The notes beneath the pieces were generated by a model. It was not told where the DNA came from. It was given only the letters and a program-made list of their open reading frames with translations, and did no database searches. Position numbers and translations under genes: made by a program. This document shows, piece after piece, positions 26,704-39,818 of a stretch of 64,000 nucleotides of DNA; within the stretch, counting starts at the first letter, position 1, and the number at the start of each line of letters is the position of its first letter. The stretch comes from Adineta steineri (taxonomy: Eukaryota > Rotifera > Eurotatoria > Adinetida > Adinetidae). The stretch covers positions 62,001 through 126,000 of the forward strand of contig CAJNOI010000145.1 of the NCBI GenBank assembly GCA_905250115.1. Direction: 5' to 3'.

Positions 26704-28874
26704 ATTTTGTTAAATGTATTACTGCTGAAGAAAACGAAGAAAAATAAAAACACACGAGATGTTAATCAATCTATAACGACAAATAATTTCTGTTATAATA
26801 AAAAAAAAAAAAGTTTTTTTTATTCGCTATTGAAATGTAAATATATAAGAAGAAAAAAAGAAGAAACTGGTTGCACAATACCGGTTAGAATAAAATGTGA
26901 AATACGATCAAGCTACTTACTTATATAGTGAAACGAAAAAAAAAACAACTATGACTTCTATCACTAGGAAGAAACGTTGTGAAGGACATCTGAGATGTTT
27001 CATCACTAAGAATGACTGTTACATCTGTGACGTGCCGTTGCTAGAGGCGTCGAAAATTTTACCTTTATATACTTCCATTGTATTTTCAATTCGTATTTCA
27101 TACAAAATTCAACTTAAATAAAATATCCATTAAAAATAAGAAGGGTAAATAAGAGTCTTTTACACTTCACATCTATTAAAATATTATCATGAGAAGCTCT
27201 ATGTTTCATTCTAACAGAAAGAAATATTCTGATTGTTACGAAAGAAACGTATTCATCCTCCTTCTTTTTTTTTTGTATTTTAAATACGAATTCTATGTAC
27301 GACAAACCAATACTGACTGACTGACTAAATTGGCCAAAGATATTTTATGGTAAAAAACATGTCGTAAACATCTTGCCGTATAGAATTTTATACTAATAAG
27401 ACGCAAGTGTTGCGATAAGAAGAATAAAGAAAAATATAAAATATCTTTTGATTATGATTCATGAAGAATGCAGTGAACAAAAGTCAATAGAAAAAAAAAA
27501 AAGAATTTTAGATTACATTTTTTACAAAGAAGAAACTATATGATGATAATAATAAAACGAGCATGGGACACAATTTTATACTTTTTTTTATCTAACAAAG
27601 AATTCGAGGTTATCAAATATCGTATTCTGATCTCTATGAGATGTCTCAAACAGAGTGTGGGTGTATGAATGATGTTTAGTGTATCTCATTTCATTCGATT
27701 ATTAAGTAAAAAATTCATTGTAAAAGGTTTTTTTTGTGACGCAGTTTATATATTTCTTGTTATTAGTGTCAACGGTTACTAAAAGTTTAAATATTATTCT
27801 TATTTTTTTTTTCTCATTATTATTGTGCTTCATACTTTTTCCTTATGAATCTGCTTCATCATTATTTACTTTTCTTTTTTTTCTTATCTCAATGTGCGTT
27901 TTATAAATTTAATATTGTTACAACATATACAAGTTGTTATGGTTATTCGTTTGTTTTCTATCATCATAAATTATTTACTTCGTAATAGTTTGTTTCTGTC
28001 TCAAATATATTTAAAAGCTTTTTATATTTCATCTATTAACAAGATTAAATTGAATCGAATCTTCTACGTATAGCAATAAATTTAATAAAACTTCTATCTA
28101 AATCATATATATACCGACATCTCTAAATGCATAAACAATTGTTTTTATGCAGATGAACTACATTAAAGAGGCATGTTCTCCATTTTCATTGGAGATTTAT
28201 TTACTTGATGTGAGCGACCATATTGACTTAAAATAACATTAATACGCTCCATTTTTTGATGTGAGTGTGAAACCTTAGTTGTAATTACATTTGTCTAGAT
28301 TGTATATTATCAGAATCAATTATATTTGAAAGAGAATAATCAGATAAAAAATATGAGAAAAATGGAAGTATTTCTAAAAAGTTTCAACCGATGAATTTTT
28401 GTTTTTTCTCGAACCCGTTCCAGTTCTGATATTAACAATAAAATATTGAAGAAGAGAAAGGGTTCAGTCGTCATCCTTGTTCATATAATATTTTTCAATA
28501 ATTTTACTTTAATATGGCTGTAAAGATCGAAAGAAAAATAGTAAACAAATAATCGATTATAAGAAGTGAATATTAGTTATTTTATATAAATAATATGACG
28601 TCTGTTTAGAAAAATTGAATGTGATAAATATGTGAGAGAAGAAGAATACAAATATGATACAACCACATCCACACCCTCAAATAAATGATGATAAGAAATA
28701 TGAATTGATTCTAATAAAAATGAATAAGACTTTTATGATATGAGTAGTTTATAAATAATAATTATTAAAATGTAAGTTGAATTTATGTGACCGAATCAAT
28801 TCGAATGTTTGCCGCTATATTTATTCATCTACTTGACAAAAAACGATCGAATTGATGCAATGTATATCAGTTCT
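26704..28874. other. Upstream region of beta-tubulin and intergenic DNA
   Basis: No gene seen. It should hold the beta-tubulin promoter. There are single-arm TGTGGG-like motifs at about 27651-27668 (gagtgtgggtgt) and 28660-28681 (ccacatccacaccctcaa), each without an obvious nearby partner arm. Confidence 0.55.
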
Positions 28875-31799
28875 TTACCAATCTCTATCATCAATTAATA
28901 CATCGAATGTGTTGAGTGTCTGTTACAAGTTACAGCATAGAAACAAAAGTATATATTGAAATCTCTTCTCTTACTCGATTTATCTTCAATACATCCTCAA
29001 GGTATTGAGCTCCAATGCCAATATCGTTATATAGAAGATGCAGTGTTGTAAATGTCTAAAGTACGTTAAAATAGTCATTGTATGATAGATACAAAAAAAA
29101 AAGTGTCTAACGCGATTAATCTTGAAGACATCAGCAAAGAATTTTGCTCCCTCACTGCCGATCATATTCCATCCAAGATTAAGTGTTTTGAGTGTCTACA
29201 TCTAGTAGGATCACACTTTTGCAATAGGTGATATATAAAAAAACAGTATCTTACTTTATTAATTTTTATTCCATCAGCAAAATGCCTGGCTCCTTCATCG
29301 CCGATACCGTTATTTCGAAGATTTAATGTAGTGAGTGTCTGTAACGAATTAGATTGTTAGATAATTGACAGTTCTAAAAAATTTAAACCATACTTGATTA
29401 ATTTTCATGGCATTGCCTAGATACTGAGCGCCCTTATCACCAATATTGTTCATTTGAATCATCAATATTCTCAGTGACTGTAAGAAAAATATTGATTAAA
29501 ATATGACATATAACAAGATATTCTTTTTCTTTTACTTGATTATTCTTCAAGCCGTTGCCAAGATATTGAGCTCCATCATCACCAATACGATTGAAAGAAA
29601 TGTCCAGTTCTGTGAGTGTCTAAGACGAATGCAAATGTTAAAGAAATGATAGAGAAGAAATTGGATCTTACTCGGTTGGACCGTAAGGCATCACCGAGAA
29701 ATTGTGCTCCTTCACAATCGATACAAGCGCTCCGAAGGTTCAGTTTTGTTAATGTCTACGATAAAAAAGTGTTATTTTAAAAATCCGATGTAGAATTAAA
29801 TGATATTTCACTTGGTTGATTCGTAAACCATCAGCCAGATATCTGACTCCAGCATCGCTGATACTACTGGAATTACATTGCAATGTTGTGAGTGCCTGAA
29901 CGAGATTAGAATATTTAACCAATAATGATTGAGAAAAAGTTATGTCTCACTTGATTAATCTTCAAGACATCACCCAAATACTGGCCTGCATTTGGTCCAA
30001 TCTGGTTCGTCTCAAGATTCAGTTCTCTGAGTGTCTTTGACAAGTAAAAGTACTCAATGAATGACTAATATGCAGGGGATTTTATCTCACTCGATTGATT
30101 TTCAAAGCATTAGCTAGATATTTTACTTCAGTATCACTCAGACCACTCCATTTAATCTCCAGTGTTGTAAGTGTCTGAAATAAATGACAGTTTTCGATTG
30201 ATGTCTGATCAGATGATATCAATTCTCACTTGATTGATTCTTACGGCATTACTAAAACATTCAGCTGATTCTGGACCGAATTTGTTATAGTTAAGAAGTA
30301 GTGTTGTTAGTAACTGTTAAAAATGAGAGATTGATCAAAACATGATAGATTATAAAAGATCTTATTGATTACTTGATTGATTTTCAAACTATCACTAAGA
30401 TAGTGAGCTCCTTCATCACCGATCACATTGCTAGATAGATCCAATTTTATCAGTCCCTAATAATAGTCGTACAAGATTCAATATGTTGTACATACAATAA
30501 AATTATGCGTTACTTGATTAATCGTCATCATATCAGCAAAGTGTTGAGCACCTCTATCATTGATTCTATTTCCATGAAGATGCAATGTTACAAGTGTCTG
30601 CAGAATGTGTAGAATTCTTAAATAGTTAATAGATTAGAAAAACATCATGTCATACCTTGTTGATCTTCAAAGCATCACTAAGATAGCAAGCTCCTTCCTC
30701 ACCAATTATGTTGTCCGAAAGACTCAGTATTTTAAGTGTCTATCATGAATAAAAGCTCGTGAAAAAAAGATGTAATGACAGAAGAAGCTTTTTAACCTGA
30801 TTGATTTTCAATGCATCAGCTAAATGTTGTGCTCCCTGAGGACCTATATTATTTCTTGTAAGGTCTAATCTTGTGATTGCCTGTAACAATTGAAATTATT
30901 CAATAGATGATAGACGACTAGAGATTGAGTCTAACCTGATTGATCTTCAAAACATCAGCAAGACAGCATGCTCCTTCATCATCATCAATACCGTTACTCA
31001 AAAGATCTAATGTGACAAGTGTCTATGATAATTCAGACTGGTTATTTAATGCAAGATTAGAGAAGCTGGTGTCTCACTCGATTGTACTTTAAGGCATCAC
31101 CAAAATATTTGGCTCCTTCTGAACCAATACTGTTGTTTGAAAGGTCCAATACCGCCAATGTCTATGCCATATGATAATATTCCTTAGAAGACTCATGCAT
31201 GGATATGACGACTTACTTGATTGATCTTTAATGCATCTAAAATATATTTCGCACCTACATGGTTGATGTCGTTCTGTGTAAGAATCAATTTTGTCAATGT
31301 CTATAACAAGTGATATTGCACAACAAATAGCAAGCATGAAAAGATGTGACCTGACTTGATTACTCTTTAAACTATCACCAAGATACTCTGACTTTAAAAC
31401 GTCAATTGAACAGAATCGAAGATTTAGTGTTATAAGTGTCTGAAATAATCGTAAATATACAATACATAGTACTGACGAATAACTGATATTTCACTTGATT
31501 GCTTTTCAATGCGTTACTGAGACGTTGAGCAGCGTCATGAGTGAGATTGCTACACTGCAGATCGAGTGATGTCAATGTCTGTCAAACATAAGAAAATTCA
31601 TTCAATAGAAATAGGTTTGTTTTTTATTCTCACTTCAATTTACCTGAAAGCGAGGATAAATATTAGTGATTGCATTCAATCGCGAACAAACATCACGAAC
31701 TGATACCAAAATGTCCGAAGGAGCTAGATGATCCAAAATTCGATAGGTAAGTTCGACTGGTAAATGAAGTAGTGATGGGATAATGTTGTGCGACGACAT
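28875..31799 (-). CDS. F-box protein with 19 ribonuclease-inhibitor-type leucine-rich repeats
   Basis: Twenty-one exons on the minus strand. Exon 1 (31644-31799) encodes the start and an F-box (LPVELTYRILDHL, then DVCSRLNAI). Nineteen LRR exons follow: 31495-31578, 31356-31439, 31217-31300, 31078-31161, 30936-31022, 30797-30880, 30656-30739, 30514-30597, 30373-30456, 30230-30313, 30091-30174, 29951-30034, 29812-29895, 29672-29755, 29536-29619, 29394-29477, 29255-29338, 29112-29195, 28975-29055. The terminal exon is 28875-28919. Seventeen LRR exons are exactly 84 bp, one is 87 and one is 81, and every intron is phase 0. The total is 1797 bases, 598 aa. Each repeat follows TLTxLDLxxNxI..GAxxLAxALKxNQ, the 28-residue RI-type LRR. 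The F-box would bind Skp1 in an SCF ubiquitin ligase, with the LRR arc choosing substrates. The last exon stops early (FDVLIDDRDW), giving a short tail. Confidence 0.85.
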
Positions 31800-32443
31800 A
31801 TCTTTACAATATGCTTCTCTTAAATTTTGTTTGTGCACACCAAGATTGATGTTTCTTTGAATATAGATATATATATATATATAATTGCACCGGCAAGATA
31901 AGTACATATCTCGTTTTCATCTTGGTTGTGCAATATTTTATTTTGCCTACAGAATGACCAAATTACACCTTGCAGAAAAGATAATAGCAAACAATCGTCC
32001 TTCACAAGTCGCTATGCACTTTTCTCGTCAAATAATGCAAAGAACTTTATCGTCTAAAATTTAATCGATTATTTTAGATTTTTAAGAAAAAAATCGATTT
32101 TAATCATATTTTTCATAGGTTTTTCCTACATGGATTATGACGTGCTTCTTTTCTCGATCTTCTACATTTTATATATAAAATTTTTGTTGAATCACTCAAT
32201 ATTTCAATACTTGTTAAGAAAGGAAATTGCTCCTATTAATATTTTATTACATATTCTATTGATAAAAAGTTTAATTTTTCGCTCGAACGATAATTTTTCA
32301 ATTATGAACAACAACAAAAAAATGAAGAAAACATCATGTGAGCTATATAGCGTGCGTCAGCTGAATAAATAAAAAATTAATTATATACATCACTTTTCTA
32401 GTTTATTACTCATGAGAATCCTGCATTTATTTCAGAAATCGTT
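31800..32443. other. Divergent intergenic region
   Basis: About 640 bases between the starts of the minus-strand F-box/LRR gene and the plus-strand PAN-like gene, probably holding both promoters. It contains an (AT)n run near 31862-31880. Open stretches here show no motif. Confidence 0.5.
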
Positions 32444-33011
32444 ATGATTCTTATTAGACATATGTTTCTATCTCTTGTTGTTGGCTTATTACTCTTCATT
32501 CGATTCAGTAGTCAAGATAATTCTGTATCAATTATTAGTGGCAGTGGTCGAGAGTTCATTCCTGCTGATAGTTCTCATCCTCCCATCCTCAGTTGTTCGA
32601 CAAAAACGCGGTTACGCTGCGATCTTGAGTGTAATAAGCGTATCGATTGTCGAACATTCGACTTCGATGTTGATTCACAACAATGTCGCTTGTGGGATGC
32701 CGATGAGAGATCAGGTTCAATTGTTATCTCGCTTTCGAAGCCACGATCAACCGTTGGTACTATCCAACTCTCGGCCAATACTTATGTCAATATTCACAAT
32801 CAGTCGTGTGACAAATGTGTCCTAAGTCGATACGAAACGTGTGACGTAAGCAGTTCTATTTGTCAGTGTCCGCTGAAAACCTTCTGGAATGGGTCGATGT
32901 GTTTGACACAACTGTTTCAAGGTCAAATTTGTTCGCAGACGAATGATTGTCGATCAGATCTTAATCTTACTTGTCAACCGAGTTGTGATCAAACGTATCG
33001 ATGCTCAGTCA
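32444..33011 (+). CDS. Secreted PAN/apple-like protein, 5' exon (3' part not found)
   Basis: The ATG lies 8 bases after an atttatttcag acceptor. A signal-peptide-like N terminus (MILIRHMFLSLVVGLLLFI) is followed by the same PAN-like pattern as the gene at 20762: CNKRIDCRTFDFD, QQCRLWD, then CQCPLKTFWNGSMC and a Cys-rich CRSDLNLTC. The frame runs to a GT donor after 33011 in phase 1, the same junction phase as the paralogue. I could not find the expected Thr/Ser linker exons or a C-terminal domain exon before the gap at 33740. The gene is either 3' truncated, continues in the gap, or has diverged exons. Confidence 0.7.
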
Positions 33012-33739
33012 GTAAGTCACCTAACTTTCATGTTCATTTAGAGATTCTCTTTTTCGCCAACAATCTTTGATCGAGAGTTTATAACTCCTATTCATACCGC
33101 AAAATAGGAAAAAGAATTTTTCTGGAGTTTGACAGAATTTAATAGGATCGAGTGGGTCTTGATATATACCATTTACAAAATTTGATTGAGAATTCATTCC
33201 AGATAGTTTGTCAGATGTTGACACTTGCTTAAGAGATGATTACTTCTTCCTATACGACGTCAAAGTTCTTGCTAACGTGTTTCAGCTTAACTAAACCCAT
33301 TTATTATCGAAATGCATATATCACATTCTGAGAAATTCAATTCCATATTATGTACTAAGTGTTGCTGATGGTTAGATATGTGCATGAAAACAATGTGAAA
33401 CATGGATTTTTAATATATTAGCATCTTTTATCGTTCGTGTTATTTTTAGTTACTTGTTTTTTCCAAAAAAAGATCAAAACTTTTTTCTAGAAGGTAAATA
33501 TATTTCTCATAATTTTGTTGAGAGTAGTTATTTCCGATTTATGATACTTGAATACCAAACAAGAATGAGAAAAAAAAAGTTGAGTTATTCTTCCATTATT
33601 TCTAATGGTGGATACTTTAAGAAAAAATCATTATAAAAACAATTAGAACGCGTTTACAACCATTTTTTTCGAAGAATTTTTTTTCATGGACAGCGAGAGA
33701 AAGACATTGAGGGTGTGGGTGTGAATCTTTTTCAATCTG

Positions 33740-33839
33740 NNNNNNNNNNNNNNNNNNNNNNNNNNNNNNNNNNNNNNNNNNNNNNNNNNNNNNNNNNNNN
33801 NNNNNNNNNNNNNNNNNNNNNNNNNNNNNNNNNNNNNNN
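33740..33839. other. Scaffold gap (100 N)
   Basis: Placeholder of 100 N, with a TGTGGG-like motif on its left and a poly-A run on its right. Both are features that commonly stop short-read assembly. Confidence 0.95.
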
Positions 33840-34034
33840 AAAAAAAAAGGAAAACATACATGATATATATAAGCTGTATGCGATAACTATGCGATAAAAA
33901 ACAGAGAAAAGAAAAGCATATAAAAAATAGGTGAACCGCATTAAAAGATAGATATGTCAGAATATATATCTAGTTATGTTAGATGCCGAACATAACAAAT
34001 TCTAATAATAAAAGATAATATTCAATCTGAAAAC

Positions 34035-34110
34035 AAGTGAGGCTGAGCCTCAAGGGCTGAAAACTAAGTGAGGCTTAAGCCTCTTGAGCCTCCACACTCC
34101 GCCGCCACTG
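34035..34110 (-). mobile_element. Possible DNA-transposon terminus (CAGTGGCG end)
   Basis: Read on the minus strand, the segment starts CAGTGGCGGCGGAG and continues into GAGGCTTAAGCCTC and GAGGCTCAGCCTC, two near-perfect palindromes. It is far more GC-rich than its surroundings. CAGTGGCG is a frequent terminal sequence of hAT-type transposons. No transposase and no second end were found, so this would be a relic or a solo end. Confidence 0.35.
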
Positions 34111-35525
34111 GAAGGATTTGTCACAAAACTAAAAAAGCATTGTAGAGTTGTTGTCTAACGAGAGAGAGAATTAGTGCCTCGTGAAGGAATAAGACTACTA
34201 CTATGGATGGATCAATTCTCTCGAATTAGTTTTTGATTTCAGATTGAAAGACATAGCTGTGTATCACAATGTAGATTTATCTTGAAGACAACAAAATTGA
34301 CAAGTATCATTGTTTATCGATCAGAATCAATCTGTAACAATTGTTTCATTCAAAAATGAAAACTTCCATTGATTAACCTCTATCTTGTCGTTAAATAATT
34401 GGGAGTAAATCTTTAATGAAGCTAATGAATTTGATACTCTTTGTGAATACATCTTTAGTGTTTTTCTCTGATTTATAGCCCTTCTGAGGGGTACTTTTGA
34501 TACCTTTCATTTTCTATAGTTATAAAAAATTTGATGTTTTACAAAGTCAGATATTTCAAACGACTTCAATTTAAAAGAATCGAAAAGTGGAATCATTTTC
34601 TCAAGTAATTTTTAAGTGATCGAAAAAACATTTTTTTAACCTTTTTATTGTATTTCAACTCAAAATAGCTACATGAAATCCCTATGATAATCAACAAGAG
34701 AGGGATATGTGTGTATGTGTATCTTCTTTCAGTCATACATTCGCACCCACATTCGATTAAATTCAAACACTCTGTTGTTCTTTTAACTTTTGCATTTTCC
34801 TACTACATGTGATTTTAAGCGATAAAGAGATACCTAATGTAAAACCTACACCACTAAAAACGAAGTGTAATAAACAAACTCTCAAACACTTGTTAGCTTG
34901 ATATTTATAGTAAATTGATATACATACGACGCGTGACTTCTCATACAAATCTTTGGATATACTCGCTCGAGCTAAACAACAATTATCTTTTTTATCTAGG
35001 TTTATTATACTGATTAGAAATGGAATTAAGAAAAAAGATTTCATATAAAACTATAAGGTATTTTAATTAAATTTAATTGATGGATGTGATTGACGGTATG
35101 TATCATTTTACATTAATCATATATTCATTTTATTTATTTAGTAGATATGATTCGAGGCAGGTATAATTTTATATATTTTAAATAATTTTTTTTTATTTTG
35201 AATTATTTGGCCACAAAAACAAGGGTAAATGACATCATATACGATGGTTTATTGTTATTGTAATGTTCTTCATGGGTATCGGATTAAAAATAACACTATG
35301 ATGAGAATATTTGACATAAGAAAAGTTAGGAGTGTAGCACAGTTATACCTTATCACGCTCACATGTAAAATTTATTATATAAAGATAAGAGTGTAGCTAT
35401 ACTTTTTACGCTGGCAATAATATGACTTATCTTTTGTTATTCTTCTGAAAGTGACAAGCAACTATAGAGCAGCTTTGAAGAATAACTCGTTCGTCATTTA
35501 ATTTAAGTTTCTTCTAGAACATCAT

Positions 35526-38439
35526 ATGTATACGAATCAGGCATACATCGAGCAAATCTCTAGAAAGAAAGGATTAACCAAATGGTGGAATCATCATCGA
35601 ATTAAGATCATTCGCATCTCTTTCATCGTTGTAACAATTTGTATAATTACTCTTTCATTATTATTAAAATTCGTCATTCTTGCTCCAAAGAAGCCAGATG
35701 ACATCATCACCACCGCAACGTCTTCAATAACAACACCAATATCACCATCAACAACAACAACATCGACCACAACTACTACAACATCAACAGCAATAACTAC
35801 GACTACAACTACAACAACATCAATATCAACAACAATCACTACAACTCCGCAATCAGGTAAATTTTAGAGTAACGCTTTTTAATCTTGCACAATGCTAATT
35901 TTGAATCTAGCATGAGGTAGGATGAATATAGATACAGACGAAGTGTCAAATTATAGGTTTCTCAGGGCGATTTTTGTGATTATGAGAATACATGCATTCA
36001 GGTAGATATTAGTACTGAAGATTTTTGTACAAGTTCTATTTTTATCAGGGCATCTCTTTATCTGAACATCATCCCTGGCTATAGAAATTGGTGAAAAACT
36101 AAGACAGGAATTCTTATCGTATCTGACCACGATAAATATTCAGAAACTTCAAAGGGGTAAGAAGTTGTGTGAAATGAACATTTTATTAGCTCATGTAAAT
36201 CATAGAACGACACGTAGAAAATACAAACTCAATTTTTCTCTTATTCTTTTACGCGGTCCTTTATCAACCATTTGAAACCTATTCTCGTATCGTATCATCA
36301 ACTATTTCTTACAAAACATTTTAAAATAATATATTCAAATAATTTTGTCTAGTATGGTATAATACTCGTAGTATGAATAATGCACGATATCAACATATAT
36401 CATGTGTATTAATGAATGGAAAAGTGTTAGTTATCAGCGGTGAATCAGACTATGGCGGTTTTGTAAATAATAGTGAATTGTATGATCCACTGACTGAAAC
36501 TTGGACAACTACTGGTAAAATGAATGATGCCCGACGTGAACACACAGCATCCATATTAACGGATGGAAAAGTGTTAGTTGCTGGTGGATACAATGGTAAC
36601 CGTCTAACTAGTGCTGAATTATATGATTTATCTACTGAAACTTGGTTAGCCGTTGGTAATATGAATTATGCACGATCTGATCATACAGCAGTTACATTAC
36701 CAAATGGAAAAGTATTAGTCACTGGTGGATATGGTAATACTTATTTAAATAGTTCTGAGTTATATGACCCATCGAGTGAGACTTGGACAATTACTGGTGA
36801 GATGAAGTATTCACGAGAACACCATACAGTATCTTTACTATCAAATGGAAAAGTGTTAGCCACTGGCGGGTATGGTGGAATTTATTTGTTTGGTAACAGT
36901 TATTTAGACAGTACTGAATTATATGATCCGTCGACAGGAAATTGGACAACTACGGGTAAAATGAATTATGTACGATATGAACATAGAGCATCTTTGTTAC
37001 CAGATGGAAGAGTATTAGTTACTGGTGGACGAATCGGTAATGACAAACTAAAGAGTGCTGAGTTGTATGATCCTTTGACAGAAATGTGGACTGTTACAGG
37101 TAATATGAATTGTGGACGAAGTTTGCATACAGCAACCGTTTTAACAAATGGAAAAGTATTAGTTACTGGTAGCTGTGGTGACAGTCCTGATAAAAGTGTT
37201 GAATTATACGATCCATTAACAGGAATTTGGACAATTATGAGTAACATGAATCATGCACGAGAACATCATCGAGCATCTTTATTATCAAATGGGAAAGTAT
37301 TGGTTACTGGTGGACTAGATCATAATGCTCTAAATAGTGCTGAATTGTATGAACCATTAAGAGAAGCTTGGATATTAACTAGTAGTATGAATAGTGCACG
37401 AGAACAACATACAGCATCCATACTAACAGATGGAAAAGTATTAATTGTTGGCGGAGTTCATGATACTACTCAAGATAGTGCTGAATTGTATGATCCATCA
37501 AGAAGAACTTGGGAAATTACTAGTAGTATGAACGATGCACGACATGGATATACAGCAACCGTATTAACAAACGGAAAAGTTTTAGTTGCTGGTGGTTACA
37601 ATGATCGTGGTTATCTAAATAGTTCTGAGTTGTATAATCCATCAACAGGAATTTGGACAACTACTGGTAGTATGAATGATGCATGAGCTGATCATACAGC
37701 CTCTTTATTAACAAATGGAAAAGTTTTAGTTGCTGGTGGACTTCATGGTGATATTCTAAATAGTGCCGAATTATATGATCCATCAACAGAAACTTGGACA
37801 ACTACTGGAAATATGACTAATGCACGAGATGGACACTCAGCATCAATATTAGCAAATGAAAAAGTATTAGTTACTGATGGACATGGTGGTGATGCTCGAA
37901 ACAGTGCTGAATTGTATGATCCATCAACAGGAATTTGGACAAGCGTGGGTAACATGAGTGACGGACGACCGTGGCACACATCATCCGTATTAACAAACGG
38001 AAAGGTATTAGTTACTGGTGGATATCATGATAATATATATGTAAATAGTTCTGAGTTATATGATCCATTAACAGGACTTTGGATAATTACTGGTAGCATG
38101 AATAATCTACGATATGGTCACACAGCAACCCTATTAATAAATGGAAAAATATTAGTTACTGGCGGAGCATCACGCATCAGTCATTTTCTACATAGCAGCG
38201 AATTGTATGACCCATCATCAGGAATTTGGACAATCAACGATCAGATGAATGAAGGACGGCAGTGGCATACAGCATCGCTGTTAACAGATGGAAAAGTATT
38301 AGTTACTGGTGGATATGGTGCAACTGGTTATCTAAATAGCGCTGAACTGTATGATCCATTTACAAATACTTGGAAAAGTACTAATAAAATAAATAATATA
38401 TTAGTAGCTGATAGAGATAATGGTACATATCTACATTAA
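35526..38439 (+). CDS. Membrane-anchored kelch-repeat protein (14 repeats) with one internal stop
   Basis: Exon 1 (35526-35856) encodes a basic N terminus, one membrane helix ([20 protein letters not shown]) and a long Thr/Ser stalk made from ACA/ACC/ACT codons. Exon 2 (36353-38439) joins in phase 1. It encodes 14 kelch-like repeats of about 47 residues with the pattern MNxARxx[13 protein letters not shown], [13 protein letters not shown], enough for two seven-bladed propellers. It is probably a type II surface protein with its propellers outside the cell; the ligand is unknown. Repeat 10 has TGA at 37684-37686 where nearly all other repeats have an Arg codon, usually CGA (NDAR or similar). 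The frame continues undamaged to the TAA at 38437-38439. A single C-to-T change therefore explains the break, which may be a real allele, a young pseudogene or a base-calling error. A tttcttctag acceptor precedes the ATG. Confidence 0.8.
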
Positions 38440-39818
38440 AGTTGAAACAGACTAACAATAAAAAAGACTTTAGAATTTTGATGCTTTTGATCTTCTCGTG
38501 AAGTAATATTGGTGTTACACAGCTTTATTCTATCCATAGATTTTTGAGTCCATGTATTTCTGAAAATTTTATTTACAGAAGGAACTTATTTGTGTCTATT
38601 ACAACGGCGTGCATGTGAGTGAGGATATTCAACTTCTCTTAATCCACATTCACGTAGGTAAAAGTATCGGATATATAATCTAAAAACCTAACAGTAAAGT
38701 AGAACAAGAATAGCAAATACATCTAAACAACTTTACAACATGTGTATATCACATAAGTGATGACTTGCCTATGAAGTCGCTTAAGTTTTGCACAATGGAA
38801 ATAATAGTCAGCAGTGTATTATGAGACGGTAATGAAATGAAGTAGATGAAACTGATCGAATTACTTATTAATGACAAGGAATTCCCCGTGAGAAGCATAA
38901 ACTGCTTGAGATCGTTTTAAAGCAGTAAAAAAGAACAACGAAGACTAAAATAGACCACATCTCTTGTTTGAATAGTGGAAACCAAAGAATGAACAGCCAT
39001 CTAATGACTGGTCAGTGTTCTTCTTTTGTCAAAATGATTTCAAAAGAAAAAAAACGAGAAAATAGAATAATCAATTAAGTATCAATCGATCGTTTGTTTT
39101 CTTACATTGATATACCTTTAAAGACGTCTTGCTTACGGGCCATAGATATAAATCGACAGCGGGGTGTGGTTGAACAAAAAACTTGTACGAATACTCACAC
39201 TCACCTTCAAGATGACAGAGATATTTATTGCGTGTTGTCAAATAGCATCAGTTAGTTGGGAAGAATTATTTACCTGAAGAAAAAGTAAAAGTAAATTGAT
39301 ACCTCTAATCATAATTACAAGTTGGCTTTTTTCGTTTCTGTTCTTCTTTTGCCATTCCACGGCTTGCACAAGCATTTTTCTGTGCATCTCACATAAACTT
39401 CTCCTGGTAACCCTCATATAGATCTCTTGTCTTTCTTTTTCGTTCTGTTGCGCCACGGAATAAGCAAATATGCAAAATTCTCTTTCAATATGAAACCTAT
39501 CAGAGTGACAGAAAGAAAGAAGTGAGTAATGAGTGAATAGGTGACTGTGATTTCATCCGTCTCTGATGTTGATATCATATATGCAAATATGTAAAGGAAA
39601 GAAAAGAAAAAAGTAGGTTTTTTCCATTTTTTACTCATTGTACATGATTATTACTCATCGGAGTCAATATATATGTAAGAAAAAAGCTCAACCATATTCT
39701 ACTTTCAGTTTTTCTCTTGATATATTCAACTGGATTTTTACCAAAAAACATCCTGTCTGGGTCATACGTTGAAATATTAACAACTTTATTCGGTATTTAT
39801 TACATTCAAAAGTATAAC
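38440..39818. other. Intergenic region
   Basis: No gene recognised. A G/T-rich and C/A-rich pair at about 39160-39214 (ggggtgtggttgaac, then ctcacactcaccttcaag) resembles the dispersed palindromes. An actttcag acceptor at about 39708 suggests the next gene's message starts or is joined there. Confidence 0.5.

Larger units (their letters stand above)
33012..35525. other. Intergenic region with gap and possible transposon terminus
   Basis: No clear gene. A G-rich TGTGGG-like arm (gagggtgtgggtgtgaat) at about 33709-33726 sits a few bases from the gap at 33740-33839. A GC-rich palindromic segment at 34035-34110 is listed separately. The open stretch at 34763-35044 (minus) has no recognisable domain. 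Confidence 0.55.

Noticed and set aside
28875..31640. Regular repeats every about 140 bases resembling a CRISPR array
   Set aside because: The units are LRR exons with splice sites and coding conservation in a eukaryotic gene, not identical repeats with unique spacers.
34763..35044. Minus-strand 93-codon open frame
   Set aside because: No domain, no splice or start context, and composition like nearby non-coding DNA.
35594..35839. Minus-strand Val/Asp-rich open frame
   Set aside because: Antisense of the Thr-rich ACA/ACC/ACT stalk of the kelch gene.
36966..37979. Minus-strand repetitive open frames within the kelch region
   Set aside because: Antisense shadows produced by the kelch repeat period.
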